Source: Candidatus Amoebophilus asiaticus 5a2 (lineage in GTDB: Bacteria > Bacteroidota > Bacteroidia > Cytophagales > Amoebophilaceae). Taken from it: a DNA stretch of 64,000 bases. The stretch covers positions 1,820,365 through 1,884,364 of the forward strand of contig NC_010830.1 of NCBI RefSeq assembly GCF_000020565.1. The letters are read 5' to 3'. The position numbers and the translations under genes were made by a program. Below are positions 46,901 through 56,400 of the stretch, one piece after another. Position 1 is the first letter of the stretch, and each line of letters starts with the position of its first letter. The notes beneath the pieces are model-generated. The model was given only the letters and a program-made list of their open reading frames with translations. It searched no databases and had not been told where the DNA came from.

Positions 46901-47111
46901 TGGAAGAATCCTCTGCCAATACAGGTACAGATTCTGTTACATCAATCTGATATGCAGTTGTTGCTGTAGAAGTATCAGTTTGTATATGCGCTATCTTGTT
47001 TTTCTCAATAGGCATACATGGGTTACCTAAACCACTACAGCTTTGTAAAAGCAAGCTTACAAGTAAAAGGCAACCTATAAATTGCTGATTTATAGTATAA
47101 GATCTTTTCAT
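43950..47111 (-). CDS. Lipoprotein with U-box, ankyrin repeats and a tyrosine-kinase-like protein kinase domain
   Basis: 1053 residues. The lipoprotein signal ends LLQSC (about 25). The N-terminal module is shared but carries an insertion (about 40-170); it resumes at KGGYEIQFSQTKGKL and ends GLLGGM. A U-box lies at about 262-330 (CPITKQIMAEPVMAADGYTYEK). Ankyrin repeats lie at about 350-400 and 560-690. The kinase domain (about 785-1045) has LGRGGFGIVYKG, VAIK, HGDLKSLN, DFG and MAPE. HGD replaces the usual HRD, so it is a non-RD type kinase. All catalytic residues (Lys, Glu, Asp, DFG) are present. It resembles plant and amoebal U-box kinases and would link host ubiquitination with phosphorylation; host action is inferred. 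Confidence 0.92.
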   Translation of the reverse strand: MKRSYTINQQFIGCLLLVSLLLQSCSGLGNPCMPIEKNKIAHIQTDTSTATTAYQIDVTESVPVLAEDSSTSGQALVQLSMYDNSLPDIAKQEIKATIRSEQLSNNIHIGKQIQLINAPVKSVQSSIHSSISKTTELIRSKQHIRKNQHTAAEKRNKHLTASLLKYQQYTIKGGYEIQFSQTKGKLQAIVRKCYPTGFSEQVLPVIITPGFSFTEKEVVNEGWQQQYVHIFKDYVYVGQSGLLGGMKLGYRGYVEDELHTSAVPDEYCCPITKQIMAEPVMAADGYTYEKSAIEQHMNEKGAISPFIRKPLTSTNLIPNQGLKRAIQNYVEKNKKFYEQQCIKAIQEVDINSLLHLEKLGINIDVADENGWTLIHYVIYQAKIEHIKFCLNRKFNINAASASLKGLYFPPDLPQLIAAQLEEINIKAAKYNLSAKITEQTIFQIMRELENQAKANDYSIEKGQQSWEAFERDAIKVEQASYNKAFFSGSAQNAWHMTSNRSSYFSGSESRRRNWQHYHDNLSRWLDERNQVVALLAEVKKIEQNINILQQRKQCVFNNLAPLHLATAQKNEKIIMQLIQLGADLELKDGNGTTPIFWAVYQNELKLLKLFVDNGANLQVSDNQGNTLLHVAAQYADLNIINYLIEIGFYHLQENHLGQTAIAVALKYERKAIADFINKKGAEGLQAALFRINRGQQQRKDSSTILGSGSSQSNLYYPASLSNPTPLNKPSNTTSLASNTNLHLTTLPPSPAYDEPQSAGRLAPPLTSATQVTEQFSRLRISYEIPYQALHFQQELGRGGFGIVYKGAYQDKLVAIKQLMNQDLSKALIHNFKQEISMMARLESPYVIKFIGACFQAPHYSLVMDYMPNGDLYHFLQKPGQIDWQLRYQIATDIGHGVNYLHSHGIIHGDLKSLNILLDKNYQAKITDFGLAKIKISSSISTLVGGQKGGSLRWMAPELLTAEEEETSNTKASDVYSYGMVLWELGARQIPYANKRDPQVLALKLQNKHEPITPDTPPSISALIQWCWKERTKRPAITEAVETLEKEQRLLLNK

Positions 47112-47444
47112 GAATTTAAGAATTAGATTAGTAAGGAGCTTATATTAATCGTTAGTTAGCTTACTTGCAAATATAAATATCATTAGTGGAGTAAATTATT
47201 CTATACTTTGAATACACAAAGTATAGTCCGTATTACAACAGGGGACAAAAAATATATAACTTTTAGATTATCAATTAGACGTTCGTTTGTAATACATTAT
47301 TACACATTATTTTTTCTACCCAAAATATACTAAAATCCTGTCACTTTACCCATGTATTATTCTATGTATACTAAATGTCAAATTGTGATTGATAAACAAA
47401 AATATTTGTATAAGTAAGGCAACCTTTTTATAGAGCCTTCTTGA
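47112..47444. other. Intergenic region with the shared palindrome
   Basis: It contains the 26-bp palindrome at 47201-47226 and otherwise AT-rich DNA with no gene. It separates the kinase lipoprotein gene from the symporter fusion gene, both on the minus strand. Confidence 0.5.
47201..47226 (-). promoter_or_regulatory. 26-bp palindrome upstream of the kinase lipoprotein gene
   Basis: On the gene's strand it reads CTATACTTTG, TGTATT, CAAAGTATAG, with perfect 10-bp arms. It differs from the copy at 22460-22485 by one base. It ends 89 bp before the start codon. Candidate operator shared by two effector genes. Confidence 0.7.
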
Positions 47445-50400
47445 TCATTTTTGCTGATTAATAACGGCTACACTTCGTTCTTGTAATTCTGCAGCAGCTG
47501 CTTCTAGATCTAATTTTTGAGCTAGCGGCACAAAAAATTGAAGTGTTTCTTCTGCAATTTGCTTTTTCTTAGCATAAGAACTATGACCTTCAATGGTACG
47601 TATATTATGCATACGATCTGCTATCTTAACATATAATACTCGCTTGTCTTCTACGCCCAAAAGCATCATTATATTTTCGTGTGGGGCTAGTTGAACCTTG
47701 TAAAAGCTATCTTGCATACTTTCAAAATGCGTTACCCCAGCTACAATACTCACTACCTCTTTCCCAAACATCATTTCCAGATTTTCTAAGAGCATAGGCG
47801 TGTCTTCTACTGTATCATGGAGTAAAGCCCCTAAGATGGTGGATTCATCTGTATTATAGTCTAGCACAATATGCGCCACTGCTAAGGGATGTAAATAAAA
47901 AGGTTCTCCTGATTTACGTCTTACAGGCCCATGATACCACTTGATCATCTCAATGGCTGTTTCTATAGCAGTTAGATTGGCATTACTCTTTTGCTTGACA
48001 GCAGCTAGAAAAGTTTTTTCTTGCTCAAGAGCTCCTGGGAAGCTATCATCAGCTCTTACTAACTCAGCACCTAGCTCCATATAAGGATCATCCATATCAC
48101 GAGGCCTTACATCACTAACACGGGTAGGCAAAACATAGCAATGCATAGCATAATTTTCTTGCTTACTAATGTTTATATTCGTATAGCCATAATGCGCCTT
48201 TACAATACGCTGATTAGAAACTAACAAGAATGATACTGGTGTTTCCGGCATAGGCAAAGCACCAGTATGCATTTGAGCTTTGTAAGCTGGTTGGATACTA
48301 GGAAAATCAGGTGTAGTACTTAAAATAAAAGCAAGAGCTGATACTCTTTTTATATAACTTTTATCTTTTTTAACAGAAGGAAGCGGATAAGTAAGCGCTG
48401 TATCGGCTAAAGTGATATAAATAGTTTCTTCTTCCTCTTTGGAAGCTTTTAATGCTTCTATACCATTCACTAGCATTTTTTGAGTGTGTTTAGGGTCGCA
48501 AATCAGTTCTTGGCAAACACTGCTATTTTTAATGTAAAGTTTTGTATCGGAAAACTTAGCTTGCACGGCTGCTAGTAAATTACCTATAGCAATCGGCTTA
48601 ATTTCCAATCTCATATAATCAGTAGCTCTACTTTCGATTCGCTCTAAAGCTACGGCCATGGGGGTAAGTGTATTTTGTAATTGATTAAGTGTATTGCGTA
48701 CAACTGTTGCCTCCTTAAAGCCTTGTTTTTCTTGTATATGTAGTTCTTTTACTAAGCTCACCGCTTTTGTAAGGTCTTGTACTCCAGCTCGCTTAAGTGT
48801 TTTAAGTAGGCGTATTTTTTCTTTAAAAATTTCTAATAAGGCTTCTTTGTTTTCTTGATCGACAAGCGTTAATGTTTGATTATCGGTAGCTAACCTATCA
48901 AAACGCTGCTCTTTTCTGCGAGCAAATATAAGCCCAATAAGAAGTCCAAAGATAGTTTGGTAGAATAATAAATACTTCGAAGAAAAGTCTAAGGATAAGT
49001 TTATTTTACCTACAAATAAGGAGTAGCAAGCAAAAGCGAGTATAATACCTAAACTTCCAAGAACTAGGGCACTAGCCCAATCCACTAGAATGAAAAGCAG
49101 AATAATCATAATAGCTATATTAATGAGCCATTCTGTGCTACCTTGCGTTAGCATAAACATCATCGTGCTCATAAAAGGCAAGCAATACAGGATGGTCACA
49201 TGCCAATAAGCGGGCATATAAGGAAGCAGCCTTTTAGGCCATTTTGCTTGGACAATTAATAGTCCACAGGCTAGGGCTCCTATTAGCCTAAGTGTAAGCA
49301 TTAAATTAGCAGCAGGCGAGCTACTAGCACTCCACATAAAATAGGGATAAGTAAAGTTAATTCCGTAAAATATTCCAAATAGGATATAAGGGGCCCCGTA
49401 CTGCTTGATACGTTCTTGAGAGTACTGAATGATATTCAATAAATTGGGTAAGTAATGGCTTAGCCATTTTTGGATAGACTTAGGATGAGGTTTTGCTAAA
49501 GTGTTAGAGATCTCATAAGCACTCCTATCTACCATCACAATTTTTCCATTTTGTATCAAGTGAATAACCAAAAAGCTGATTGCATTGACTACAATACTAA
49601 TGGGCATCCCTAAAGGGCTATGAGATTTAGGTAAAAGTAGGGTAGTTATTGCAAAGGTAATGAGCGTCACTACCATGGCCCCATAAAAAGATTTTTTATC
49701 AGACTTAATGCCTATTATCCCAGCTAGCAGAGGGAACAATAGCACTGGCCCTGCTATACGCATAGCTCCAAAACTTAAGTCAAGGGCATTGGTGGAACTC
49801 AAGCCTATTATAATACTTACAACACCTATTAAAAAAGTACTATACTGAGCCCATTTCAATTCATTTAGAAAAATTCGCTTTCGGCCAATAATAGGCTTTA
49901 TAATATCGTGCACTAACAATAACCCAGCCGTATGCAAATAAGAATCAGCTGTCGATATGACAATAGCAAGCACACCTGTTATGGCAAAGCCTTTAAGCCC
50001 TATTGGTAAGAGCTTCTTAATAATGTGAGGCATAACATCAGCCGACTGGATTTGTGGGTACAGCACTAGACCAGCTAATCCTATAATCATAATAGTTACA
50101 CGTATAAGAGGATCTAGTCCAGCTAAAATAAAATACTGTTGACGCAGTTGTTCTGGATGTTTAGCCATTAAAAGCCGTTGGAAGATTGGAGGGCTAATAA
50201 GTCCTAAAGGTAGAACGCTCCAGATTAAAAAGAGGGTTGAATAAAAAGAGAACTTTTTATGAGTAAATACTTCAAGTTTAGCTGCTGGTATTTGAGTAAA
50301 TACTGCTTGAAGGCCTCCTGCTTTATTAAGTGCCATTCCTGCTATTAGAGGAATAACAATAAATAGTACTAAAAATTGAAAGATATCCGCAGCTGTAACT

Positions 50401-50957
50401 GCTTTAATGCCTCCATACGCTGAATAAGTAGTTAATAGTAATCCTCCGACCATGATTCCCCAGTTGGTATGTACACCTAATAATGACTTACAAATAATAC
50501 CAAGTACAAATAGTTGCATACCGATCATACAAAAAGAATACAAGGTGCCTAGTATACCTGTGAGTATTTGACTATACTTTCCATAGAGACTGCCCATTAC
50601 GTCTCCTATTGTTAAGTGAGTTGTAAAATACTTGATGTGAGGTACAATAAAAATAGCAAAAAGAAGAATTTGGATAGTTACACCAAAGCTAGCAATAGCC
50701 CCAATAATGCCATTTGCAAAAACGTCACTAGCAGCATTAAGTGTACTGCCTCCACCTATGTTAGTGGCTAAAAAGGTAAAAACAAGTATTGCCACTCCAT
50801 ATATTTTATTGCCCAGGGCATATTCTCTAATATTTTTAATACCTCTACCTGCACGTATGCCTATAACAAGTGTAATAGCTAAGAAAGCATATACAATTAA
50901 AAAATCTATACTGAAGTAATTCATAGTAATAGTATTTGTTATGTAATAAGGAGCCAT
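47445..50957 (-). CDS. Sodium/solute symporter fused to a degenerate sensor kinase and a SpoT-type HD hydrolase
   Basis: 1170 residues; the true start may be the ATG at 50924 (MNYFSIDFLI). Residues about 12-480 form an SSS-family symporter (NIGGGSTLNAASD, GGIKAVTAADIFQF, about 13 membrane helices). About 520-690 is a second membrane region. A soluble, histidine-kinase-like part (about 710-960) lacks a clear phospho-His and has a degenerate ATP site (LVNGIEALKAS). The C-terminal HD domain (about 985-1165) is of the RelA/SpoT type, with RKSGEPFYLHP, LLHDTVEDT and KIADRMHNIRT, so the residues for Mn binding and (p)ppGpp hydrolysis are present. No synthetase domain follows. Substrate uptake may control alarmone breakdown; that is inference. 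Confidence 0.88.
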   Translation of the reverse strand: MAPYYITNTITMNYFSIDFLIVYAFLAITLVIGIRAGRGIKNIREYALGNKIYGVAILVFTFLATNIGGGSTLNAASDVFANGIIGAIASFGVTIQILLFAIFIVPHIKYFTTHLTIGDVMGSLYGKYSQILTGILGTLYSFCMIGMQLFVLGIICKSLLGVHTNWGIMVGGLLLTTYSAYGGIKAVTAADIFQFLVLFIVIPLIAGMALNKAGGLQAVFTQIPAAKLEVFTHKKFSFYSTLFLIWSVLPLGLISPPIFQRLLMAKHPEQLRQQYFILAGLDPLIRVTIMIIGLAGLVLYPQIQSADVMPHIIKKLLPIGLKGFAITGVLAIVISTADSYLHTAGLLLVHDIIKPIIGRKRIFLNELKWAQYSTFLIGVVSIIIGLSSTNALDLSFGAMRIAGPVLLFPLLAGIIGIKSDKKSFYGAMVVTLITFAITTLLLPKSHSPLGMPISIVVNAISFLVIHLIQNGKIVMVDRSAYEISNTLAKPHPKSIQKWLSHYLPNLLNIIQYSQERIKQYGAPYILFGIFYGINFTYPYFMWSASSSPAANLMLTLRLIGALACGLLIVQAKWPKRLLPYMPAYWHVTILYCLPFMSTMMFMLTQGSTEWLINIAIMIILLFILVDWASALVLGSLGIILAFACYSLFVGKINLSLDFSSKYLLFYQTIFGLLIGLIFARRKEQRFDRLATDNQTLTLVDQENKEALLEIFKEKIRLLKTLKRAGVQDLTKAVSLVKELHIQEKQGFKEATVVRNTLNQLQNTLTPMAVALERIESRATDYMRLEIKPIAIGNLLAAVQAKFSDTKLYIKNSSVCQELICDPKHTQKMLVNGIEALKASKEEEETIYITLADTALTYPLPSVKKDKSYIKRVSALAFILSTTPDFPSIQPAYKAQMHTGALPMPETPVSFLLVSNQRIVKAHYGYTNINISKQENYAMHCYVLPTRVSDVRPRDMDDPYMELGAELVRADDSFPGALEQEKTFLAAVKQKSNANLTAIETAIEMIKWYHGPVRRKSGEPFYLHPLAVAHIVLDYNTDESTILGALLHDTVEDTPMLLENLEMMFGKEVVSIVAGVTHFESMQDSFYKVQLAPHENIMMLLGVEDKRVLYVKIADRMHNIRTIEGHSSYAKKKQIAEETLQFFVPLAQKLDLEAAAAELQERSVAVINQQK

Positions 50958-51346
50958 AAGCTATGCTAAAAGACTGATTTACACAAGAAAATATATTGGC
51001 AATAGAATATAAAATAATTAAAATGGAGTATGGACCATCGGTATAAAAAAGATAATGGTGCTTTATACTTCAGATAATAGAACTGTGCAAATAGCAAAGT
51101 AGACTGAAATTGGTCGCTCATTAGCAGTTACAATTCTTAACACAGGTCTTCTATATACTCAACACTAATTTCTATCATTTGTTCAGTAAAACAGTACAGT
51201 AATAGTTTTTATTAAGAACTCAAATATTTTTAAAACTTAGCGTTAATAGGGTTCACCCACTGAACTGTATGAGGAGGAATTTGAATTAGGCCCATAGATC
51301 AAAGCTAGATTTAGTTTAGTACAGTTGAATGAATAGCCCCTTTATA
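50958..51346. other. Intergenic stretch, no gene seen
   Basis: About 390 AT-rich bases lie between the symporter fusion and the Sel1 fragment. No ORF, RNA gene or strong repeat was recognised. Confidence 0.45.
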
Positions 51347-51566
51347 TTATTTCCCTAGCGGTTCCATTAATTGCTGAACTGTTTCTTTTGCATACACAAG
51401 TCCTTGGCCTGCTGCTTTTTGGTACCATTTTATAGCCTCTTCATCATTCTTAGGCACCCCACAACCATTGTGATACATCCAGCCCAAGTTATTCTGTGCA
51501 GGTGCATGTCCTTTGTCCGCTGCTTTTTGATACCATTTTGTTGAATAATACTCCTCTACCCCTTTA
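51347..51566 (-). pseudogene. Sel1-repeat gene fragment
   Basis: Reads EYYSTKWYQKAADKGHAPAQ, then NNLGWMYHNGCGVPKNDEEAIKW as two pieces of one frame and ends MEPLGK. These are about one and a half Sel1-like repeats. It has no start codon and overlaps the last codons of ruvA in another frame, so it is the end of a lost gene, joined by deletion to ruvA. Confidence 0.75.
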
Positions 51567-52140
51567 AAGCCAATTTAATTAATGATTCTACAGTAATTTC
51601 CCCTTGATGTTCTTTTAAAATGGCTGCCACTGTTTTTTCTGCAGTAGACTTATGTATACCTAATTTACTAAGTGCTGCCAATGCTTCTTGATAAATAGCT
51701 TCTTGTCCAGACGGTTGTAAAGATAACATGTTACCCACCTTACCTACTTTACCTTGTAATTCTAAAATAATACGCTGGGCTGCTTTTTGCCCTATTCCTT
51801 TAACAGCCTGTAATGTAATTGTATCATGGGTCATGATAGCCTGCTGAAGAGCTTCTGGGGTTAACGCGGATAAAATGGTTATAGCTACACGAGGCCCTAT
51901 ACCATTTACACTCAGCAACTGTAAAAAACATTGCTTTTCCTCTATAGTGCTAAAACCATATAGGGTGTGTGCATCTTGAGTAATATGTAGATAAGTAAAA
52001 ATCTTGCAACTAGCAGCAATATCTTTTAACGAATCATAGGTTTGTAAAGAGATTTGTAGCTCATACCCTATACCCCCTACATCCACAATGAGTTGGGTAG
52101 GTGATTTATAGGTAATGCTTCCCTGAATATATGCAATCAT
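51556..52140 (-). CDS. ruvA: Holliday junction DNA helicase subunit RuvA
   Basis: Binds four-way junctions as a tetramer and loads RuvB for branch migration. The 194 residues are the normal length. There is an N-terminal OB domain (MIAYIQGSITYKSPTQLIV), two helix-hairpin-helix motifs (LLSVNGIGPRVA and LQAVKGIGQKAAQ) and the C-terminal UBA-like domain III that contacts RuvB. The gene is complete; its 3' end is joined to a Sel1 remnant. Confidence 0.95.
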   Translation of the reverse strand: MIAYIQGSITYKSPTQLIVDVGGIGYELQISLQTYDSLKDIAASCKIFTYLHITQDAHTLYGFSTIEEKQCFLQLLSVNGIGPRVAITILSALTPEALQQAIMTHDTITLQAVKGIGQKAAQRIILELQGKVGKVGNMLSLQPSGQEAIYQEALAALSKLGIHKSTAEKTVAAILKEHQGEITVESLIKLALKG

Positions 52141-52364
52141 AAGATATAAAATTATTGATACGGTCTTAAAGTATCTTTTATGTACCTAAGTATACAAATA
52201 AATTAGAAGATAATTAGCTTTATGAAAGTTATTAAAAACACTAGCGCAACTTTTATCTAGCAAGATCAGACTTTTGAGTATTTTATAAGTCCTTAAAATT
52301 TTAGGTTAAAAACATACTATAAAATTCCTCCATAAAAGCTATTGTTTATTAACTTTAAACACCC

Positions 52365-53390
52365 ATGGCTACTATGACACCTCAACAAGCACTTGACCTG
52401 CTTAAGAAACAACAATATGCTCCTGTTTACTTTTTACAGGGAGAAGAAGTGTATTATATAGATCTTATCATCGATTATTTAGAAAATAACTTATTAGAAG
52501 AATCTGAGAAAATCTTTAATTTAACTATTCTATATGGCAAAGAGCAATCTATAGCACAAGCCATAAGCCAATCTAAACAATATCCTGTAGGAGTGGAACG
52601 GCAAGTAGTTATTGTAAAAGAAGCACAAGATTTACAAGATTTAAACCGCGATGCAGGCCAAACACTTTTGGCAAATTATATTAAGATGCCTAATCCCACT
52701 ACAATATTAGCATTTGGCTATAAGCATAAAACATTATCTACCAAAACAACCCTCAGTAAAGTGTTAGCAGAACATGCGGTACTCGTAAATGCTAAACGAT
52801 TGTATGATAACCAGCTGCCAGCTTGGATTAGTAACTATGTTACAGAGAAAGGGCTACATATTGCAGAAAAAGCTATTTTTATGCTGCAAGAGTTTATTGG
52901 CAGTGACTTAGTCCGGTTAGCTAAAGAGCTAGATAAAGTAGCTTTAAATCTACAACCAGGAGGCAAAATTACCGATAATATTATTCAGGAATACGTAGGA
53001 ATCAGTAAACAGTTTAATGCCTTCGAGCTACAAAGTGCTATAGCCACACGAGATGTATATAAAGCCAACCAAATTATTTTTCATTTAATTGGAAACAACA
53101 AAAGCCAAATAGCTATTCCCTTGATTGGCTTATTGTTTACCTTTTTTAGTAAAATACTTTTGCTTCACCAAGCACGTGATAAGTCTTCACAAGCATTATC
53201 ACAAGCTTTACAAATAAATGCGTACTTTGTACCTCAGTATATAGCAGCAGCTAAGCAATATTCTATTTCTAAGATCGTTGAAAATATAAATCATTTACAA
53301 GAAGCAGATATGCAGCTCAAAGGAGTGGCTTATGCCTTTGTGGGAGAAGAAGAAATTCTAAAAGAATTAGTGTTTAAGCTTCTGCATTAA
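52365..53390 (+). CDS. holA: DNA polymerase III delta subunit
   Basis: The clamp-loader subunit that opens the beta sliding clamp. The 341 residues are typical. The N-terminus has PVYFLQGEEVYYIDLIIDYLE (clamp-loader AAA-like start), with KQYPVGVERQVVIVKEA further in and the C-terminal collar domain. Family-typical SDLVRLAKELDKVALNL is present near residue 185. It precedes a TPR protein by 42 bp on the same strand. Confidence 0.92.
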   Translation: MATMTPQQALDLLKKQQYAPVYFLQGEEVYYIDLIIDYLENNLLEESEKIFNLTILYGKEQSIAQAISQSKQYPVGVERQVVIVKEAQDLQDLNRDAGQTLLANYIKMPNPTTILAFGYKHKTLSTKTTLSKVLAEHAVLVNAKRLYDNQLPAWISNYVTEKGLHIAEKAIFMLQEFIGSDLVRLAKELDKVALNLQPGGKITDNIIQEYVGISKQFNAFELQSAIATRDVYKANQIIFHLIGNNKSQIAIPLIGLLFTFFSKILLLHQARDKSSQALSQALQINAYFVPQYIAAAKQYSISKIVENINHLQEADMQLKGVAYAFVGEEEILKELVFKLLH

Positions 53391-53432
53391 TATATTAACT
53401 ACGTAAATTTTAACCTTTATTAGTTTATCACT

Positions 53433-56400
53433 ATGATGACAAACTTACTACGTTATACTGCTATACTTATGATATGGTCTATAAGTAATCTAGCCATATA
53501 TGGACAAGAACTGCTAGAAAAGCCCATATCTATTTCAGATTTTTATAAAGGGTTAGAATTATATGAAAAACAACAATATGAGGCAGCACAGCACTATATG
53601 GATAGGTATATAACCGAACATACAGCCTACATAGGAAATGAATACGTTATAGAAGCAACTTACTATGCAGCATTTTGTGCTATTAAACTAGATAGAATAG
53701 ATGGAGAAGTACGTCTTCAGCAATTTGTAGAAAAATATCCTTATCATCCGAAAGCTGCTCTAGCATATTATGAATTAGGTAATCTACGTTGTTATCAACA
53801 AGACTATGCTAAAGGTATTACCTATTACTTATCAGTCAACAAAGAACAGTTGGCTAACACTTTACATACTGAATTGCAATACAGGTTAGCGTATGCATAC
53901 CTAAATGAAAGAGACTTTGGCCAAGCTTTGTCTTATTTTAATGCTATTAAAAATCATGATACTCCCTACACACCTGCCAGCAACTACTATGCTGGATATC
54001 TTGCCTTAAAAAAAGGGGATTATGAGAGTGCATTAATAGACCTAAGAAAAGCTGGGAACCATGAGGCATATGAAGCTGTAGTCCCTTATATGATAATGGA
54101 AGTACTTTACCAAGCGAAACGTTTCCAAGCAGCCATTAATTATATTAAAGACGTACAGACTAAACAACCAACATTAAAAAATTACGAAGATATAGAATTA
54201 CTTACTGCCGAATCTTATTTCTTCTTAAAGGATTATGCATCAGCTACCCGACATTACGAAAATTATATTCACCTTCAACCTTCAGAGGTAACGCATGAAG
54301 TCTTTTATCGGCTAGCTTACTCTTTATATAAATCAGGAGAAAACTACAAAGCGCTCAAATATTTAAAAGAGTTAGCATTGCAAGATGATTATCTGGCTCA
54401 GCTAGCGAGCTACTATATGGGGTTGATATATATCAAAACGAGCCAAAAGAATTTAGCATTAGCAGCATTTGACCAAGCAAGGCAGATGAACTTTATTAAT
54501 GAAATACAAACAGAAGCATCTTTCCAATATGCACAATTAAGCTATGAGTTAGGAAAACTTACCATATCCATTGACGCATTACAAAAATTTAAAAGATCTT
54601 ACCCTAACAGCCCGCATATAACTACAGTTGATCAGTTACTAAGTCAAGTGTACTTTCATACCAACCACTATGATTTAGCAATTGCTCATATTGAGAGCTT
54701 ACAAGAAAAGCCAGAAACTGTTTTACAAGTGTATCAAAAAGCAACTTTTTATAAGGGCAATGCTTACTTCAACCAGGAAGCTTATGATAAAGCCATTACT
54801 TGGCTACAAAAATCTTTATATTATCCTTTAGATACAGATATAACACTACAAACACATTTATGGCTTGCAGAAAGTTATGTAGCACAGCAAGCTTACGAGC
54901 AAGCGACTACGCATTACCAAACAGTACTTGCAGCAACCGACAAAAAGAATACAAATTATTACCAAGATGCACTTTACGGGCTTGGCTACGTTTTATTTAA
55001 TACAGAAAAATACAAGGCAGCATTACCATTATTTTTACAATATATCAATATACCTAATATAACTAACGATAATAATTGGCGTTTAGATGTATTAGTTAGA
55101 ACAGCAGATTGCTATTATGCTATTAAAGATTACCATAAGGCGCTAGATTTATATACTAAAACTGAAGATAATTATCCTGCACATAACCGTTATCAGAAAG
55201 CTCTTATTTATGGGTTGCTTGGCAAGTTCGTAGAAGCCAAACAAAACTTAGAAAGTATTATTAATACCTGTCCACATACTGCCTATTATGAAAAAGCATT
55301 ATTTGAATATGCATACCTAGCGTTGCAACATCAGGAGTATGATCTAGCAATCAAAAGTTTTACCAACTTTATTCAAAAGAAACCTTATAGTACTCTTGTG
55401 CCAGATGCTTTGCTTCATAGAGCAGTTGCTAAGGTAAACTTAAAACAATATGCAGAAGCCGGAAAAGATTATGAAACATTACTTAAAGACTATCCAACTC
55501 ATCCAAATGCACAGAGTGCATTATTAGAGCTTCCCAATTTAGTTGTACAAGAAGGAAAACCAGAGAAGCTACAACAATATTTAGCTAGCTACAAGGCTGC
55601 TAATCCAAGCAGTGAGACACTAGCAGCCATAAGCTTTGAAGCTGCTAAAAATTTATTTTATAGTCAGAACTACACACCAGCAGTTCAACAACTTAAAGAG
55701 TTTATAACCAGTTATCCTAATAGTACATTGATAGATGAAGCTAACTTTTTAATAGCGGAAGCTTATTATAGATTAGCAGAAGATGAGCAAGCGCTTATAC
55801 AATATCATATTACTAGTAAAAATAAACAGACACCCTTTTATAATAGAATCTTATTACGTATTGCATCGCTTGCTTATAAGCACAAGGATTTTAATACAGC
55901 ACTTACACATTACAAGCAGCTTAAAGAAAGTGCTAGCAATAAAAAAGAAACTTATTATGCCTTAGAGGGAATCATGAAGACTAGTGATGCGCTACAACAA
56001 TATGAAGAAGTCAACAAAGCAGCTTCACAAATTATTAATCAAGGTAACATAACAATTAATGCTGTAAGCCAAGCAGCTTTATATCTAGGAAAAACTGCCC
56101 TAAAGCAAGCTAAGTACCAAGAAGCTCATGAACATTTTAAACAAATTGTAAAAAATGGACAAGATATGTATGCAGCAGAAGCTCAATATCTAATAGCATA
56201 CACTTATTACCAACTAAGAGAATTTAAACAATCATTAGAAGCATTGTTTATCCTTAACAAACAGTTTGCTGAATATACTGAATGGACTAACCAAGGGTTC
56301 TTGTTGATGGCAGATAATTATATAGCCTTACAAGAATTTTTCCAAGCAAGAGCTACACTTCAGTCTATTATAGAAAATGCTACTGATTCAAGCTTTGTTA

